A stretch of DNA of 6,750 nt from Actinomycetospora sp. (GTDB lineage: Bacteria; Actinomycetota; Actinomycetes; Mycobacteriales; Pseudonocardiaceae), in the NCBI GenBank assembly GCA_025925615.1, contig JAICLN010000239.1, forward strand, positions 1-6,750, read 5' to 3'. Position numbers and translations under genes: made by a program. The notes under the pieces were generated by a model. It saw only the letters and a program-made list of their open reading frames with translations, was not told the DNA's origin and did no database searches. Positions 5,229-6,750 of this stretch are shown in pieces (the stretch's first letter is position 1; every line of letters begins with the position of its first letter).

Positions 5229-6527
5229 TCACTCCGCGGGGGCCGCGGGCCCCGCCTCGTCGGGAGCCTCGTCGGGAGCCAGCCAGCGCAGGAGGTGGGT
5301 GTGGATGCGCGGGTCGTTGAGCAGGTGGAAGTGGTGCGACGACGGGAGCGTCTCGACGTCGGTGAGCGCGCCGCGCGCCGAGTCCACGGGCACGAGCAGG
5401 TCGCCGAGGACGTTCGCCAGCGGGTGGTGCTCGTCGGCGGTCACGCACGCAGCCACGCCGTGGTGGGTGGAGTGCGCGAGCAGCGGCACGTCGGTGTCCG
5501 CGACGCCGGCGACGAGGTCGCGGATCCCCGCCGAGCGGCGGTCGAGGAACTCCCCCCACGTCCGCGACCGGGCGTACCGGGCGAGTCGGCTCGCGAGCTG
5601 GTCGACCCGGTGCGCCAGCGGCGCGCCCCGGTGGGGTGAGCCCAGGTAGACCATGCGCCGCACCGTGTGCACCCACGGCTCGCCGGCGATGACGGCGGCG
5701 TGGCACGCGTGGCGCAGCACGAGCCCGCCCAAGGAGTGCCCGACGAGGTCGAGCCGGCGGATCGGGACCGGCCAGCGCTGCGCGAGCTCGGCCAGCAGCA
5801 CCGACAGGGCGGCGCCGTTGTGGGCGATCCGCATGCCGGTGTTGTAGCGCAGCAGCAGCGGGACGGCGCCGACGCTCGAGGCGATGCGCTCGGCGTAGCC
5901 CTCCCCCGCGCTGTCCTCGTCGGCCAGCCGCCAGGCGTGCTCGGTCTCGCCGAGGCCGTGGACGAAGAGCACGACGTGGCCGAGGTCGCGGTCCGGGTGG
6001 TCGCCGACGAGGTCGCGGATCGCCTCCGGGGACGCGAGCGGGAGCTCGGCGTGCCGCGCCTCGCCCTCGGCATCGGTCGTCGACGTGTAGAGCGTCATCG
6101 GCACCGCGAGGTCGTTCTGCAGCGCGACCATGTGGTCGCCGACGAGGCCGTTGACGGCCCCGGTGAGCACCGCGCCTCCCGCCCGCGAGGTGATCGGCGT
6201 CCACTCGCCGCGTCCGGACCGGGTGCGGTACAGCTCGGCGGCCAGGCCGACACCGGTCCCGGCGGCGTGGCCGATCCCGCGCACTGCGGAGTAGACGCCG
6301 CCGGCGATGCCGTCGTGGAGGACCTGGACGGGCTTCGACGCCGGGCCGAGCCCCACCTTGCCCAGCGCCGAGAAGACGCCGTCGGAGATCGCGCGGTGGG
6401 TGCCCTCGATGGGCCGCGAGACGATGTCGACGGTCTCGGACGCGACACCGGCCGCCCCCCGGACCTCGTTGCGAGGTGCGCGGGACGGCCGGTGCTCGCC
6501 GTCCTGGTGGGCGTCGTCGGCGCTCAT
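5229..6527 (-). CDS. Alpha/beta hydrolase (lipase/esterase, PGAP1-like) with N-terminal helical repeat region
   Basis: The 432-residue product has a C-terminal alpha/beta-hydrolase domain from about residue 180. It shows the oxyanion-hole strand VVLFVHGLGE (185-194), the nucleophile elbow GHSLGG with Ser265, YLGSPHRGAPL (294-304), a likely acid Asp376 (GDLLVP) and a likely His399 (HHFHLL), so the triad looks intact and the enzyme active. The LGSPHRG block and overall layout resemble PGAP1-like and triacylglycerol-lipase-like hydrolases; the substrate is unknown. Residues 39-86 hold two copies of a motif with pattern P-x4-H-x2-I-x2-GV-[FY]-SA. No signal peptide is seen, so it is probably cytoplasmic or membrane-associated. 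The C-terminus has an APDE tandem. It starts 43 nt after arc and probably shares its transcript. The start has no good ribosome binding site (GGAGG is 25 nt away), and there is no usable earlier in-frame start. A role in protein turnover is not evident. Confidence 0.85.
   Translation of the reverse strand: MSADDAHQDGEHRPSRAPRNEVRGAAGVASETVDIVSRPIEGTHRAISDGVFSALGKVGLGPASKPVQVLHDGIAGGVYSAVRGIGHAAGTGVGLAAELYRTRSGRGEWTPITSRAGGAVLTGAVNGLVGDHMVALQNDLAVPMTLYTSTTDAEGEARHAELPLASPEAIRDLVGDHPDRDLGHVVLFVHGLGETEHAWRLADEDSAGEGYAERIASSVGAVPLLLRYNTGMRIAHNGAALSVLLAELAQRWPVPIRRLDLVGHSLGGLVLRHACHAAVIAGEPWVHTVRRMVYLGSPHRGAPLAHRVDQLASRLARYARSRTWGEFLDRRSAGIRDLVAGVADTDVPLLAHSTHHGVAACVTADEHHPLANVLGDLLVPVDSARGALTDVETLPSSHHFHLLNDPRIHTHLLRWLAPDEAPDEAGPAAPAE
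5254..5277. repeat. 12-bp tandem duplication in the hydrolase C-terminus
   Basis: GCCTCGTCGGGA occurs twice head to tail and encodes APDE-APDE in the acidic, Ala/Pro-rich tail of the hydrolase. It lies outside the catalytic domain and is probably replication slippage without functional weight. Confidence 0.7.
6270..6413 (-). repeat. Internal protein repeat in the hydrolase N-terminus
   Basis: Residues 39-59 and 66-86 align without gaps at a 27-residue period. Eight identities are P39/P66, H44/H71, I47/I74, G50/G77, V51/V78, S53/S80, A54/A81 and G59/G86, and four further positions are conservative (I/V, F/Y, L/V, V/I). The spacing suggests two amphipathic helices, perhaps for membrane contact, a lid or oligomerisation. 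Confidence 0.6.
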
Positions 6528-6536
6528 GCCGCCGAC

Positions 6537-6580
6537 GGTACCCGGTACCGAGCCTCCACAGGTACTTGAGCTACAGGTAC
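6537..6580. repeat. Cluster of GGTAC repeats at the arc-hydrolase junction
   Basis: GGTAC begins at 6537, 6544, 6561 and 6576. The first two form a perfect inverted repeat, GGTACC-C-GGTACC (6537-6549), right ahead of the hydrolase start. The last two lie in 9-bp direct repeats ACAGGTACT (6558-6566 and 6573-6581), the second of which encodes the end of ARC. It could be a small operator or a local duplication. Confidence 0.4.
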
Positions 6581-6750
6581 TGCCCGGTGTTCGACGCGGT
6601 GTCGATCTCCTTGCCCTGCGAGGCGCCCTTGCCGGTGACGAGCGTGCGGATGTAGACGATCCGCTCGCCCTTCTTGCCGGAGATGCGGGCCCAGTCGTCG
6701 GGGTTGGTCGTGTTCGGCAGGTCCTCGTTCTCCTTGAACTCGTCGACGCA
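6571..6750 (-). CDS. arc: Proteasome-associated AAA+ ATPase ARC/Mpa, C-terminal end only
   Basis: Only the last 59 codons and the stop lie in the window; the rest continues past the right edge. Reading from the edge the peptide runs [50 protein letters not shown] and TASNTGQYL. This matches the end of mycobacterial Mpa, including the final GQYL that inserts into pockets of the PrcA ring to dock and open the core. The hexameric enzyme recognises Pup through N-terminal coiled coils (not seen here) and unfolds the client with ATP. The segment after TLVTGK (GASQGKE) is the variable linker before the tail. Because the tail is intact, this ATPase should pair with the PrcA encoded downstream. Confidence 0.96.
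   Translation of the reverse strand, partial: CVDEFKENEDLPNTTNPDDWARISGKKGERIVYIRTLVTGKGASQGKEIDTASNTGQYL

Noticed and set aside
3271..5649. A very long plus-strand open frame of 792 codons antisense to pup, dop and part of the hydrolase
   Set aside because: It is a GC-codon shadow of well-recognised minus-strand genes, with a low-complexity V/R/G/D composition and no family similarity that I recognise.
5086..6204. Minus-strand open frame overlapping the hydrolase in another phase
   Set aside because: It is Arg/Pro/Ala-rich with no motifs, while the overlapping frame has an intact hydrolase triad and GHSLGG.
1..6750. CRISPR arrays, tRNA or rRNA genes, insertion sequences, toxin-antitoxin or phage genes
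   Set aside because: No repeat-spacer pattern, tRNA-like fold, transposase or integrase motif was seen. The window is almost entirely filled by core actinobacterial genes of uniform composition.

Overview
The window is high-GC (visibly about 70% or more) actinobacterial chromosome carrying most of a Pup-proteasome locus, read on the minus strand. The evidence is a 64-residue Pup ending in GGQ, a Dop depupylase, both 20S core subunits (PrcB with a Thr-1 propeptide, and PrcA), and the last 59 codons of the ring ATPase ARC/Mpa ending in GQYL. Sequence similarity to the mycobacterial proteins, as I remember them, is strong throughout. Pup ending in Gln rather than Glu fits Mycobacteriales/Pseudonocardiales-type actinobacteria. 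A Pseudonocardiaceae-like host is my inference; genus and species cannot be fixed from this window.

Layout in transcription order, right to left: arc C-terminus (6750-6571), an alpha/beta hydrolase with a conserved-looking N-terminal helical repeat region (6527-5229), a 152-nt gap with three stacked stem-loops (5228-5077), dop (5076-3559), pup (3471-3277), a 144-nt gap with a 13-bp hairpin and a competing partner arm (3276-3133), prcB (3132-2284) and prcA (2219-1413). A plus-strand gene for a PAP2-phosphatase/diacylglycerol-kinase fusion, cut off by the left edge, converges on prcA and ends 19 nt from it. No gap exceeds 300 bases.

How the parts work together: Dop deamidates the C-terminal Gln of Pup to Glu (and later removes Pup from proteins). 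A ligase, PafA, not in this window, attaches Pup to lysines. ARC/Mpa binds the Pup coiled coil, unfolds the client and threads it into the PrcA7-PrcB14-PrcA7 core, docking through its GQYL tail. The hydrolase and the PAP2/DAGK protein have no known role in this pathway and look like lipid or ester enzymes that happen to be neighbours.

Nothing here is clearly a new system. The features most worth a second look are non-coding. A hexamer, TAGGGT, occurs three times in the window by my reading, once upstream of each of dop, pup and prcB. Mutually exclusive hairpins lie between pup and prcB. Stacked stem-loops isolate dop from the hydrolase. In coding sequence, the hydrolase has an unusual duplicated N-terminal motif and PrcA has a poly-Ser loop.
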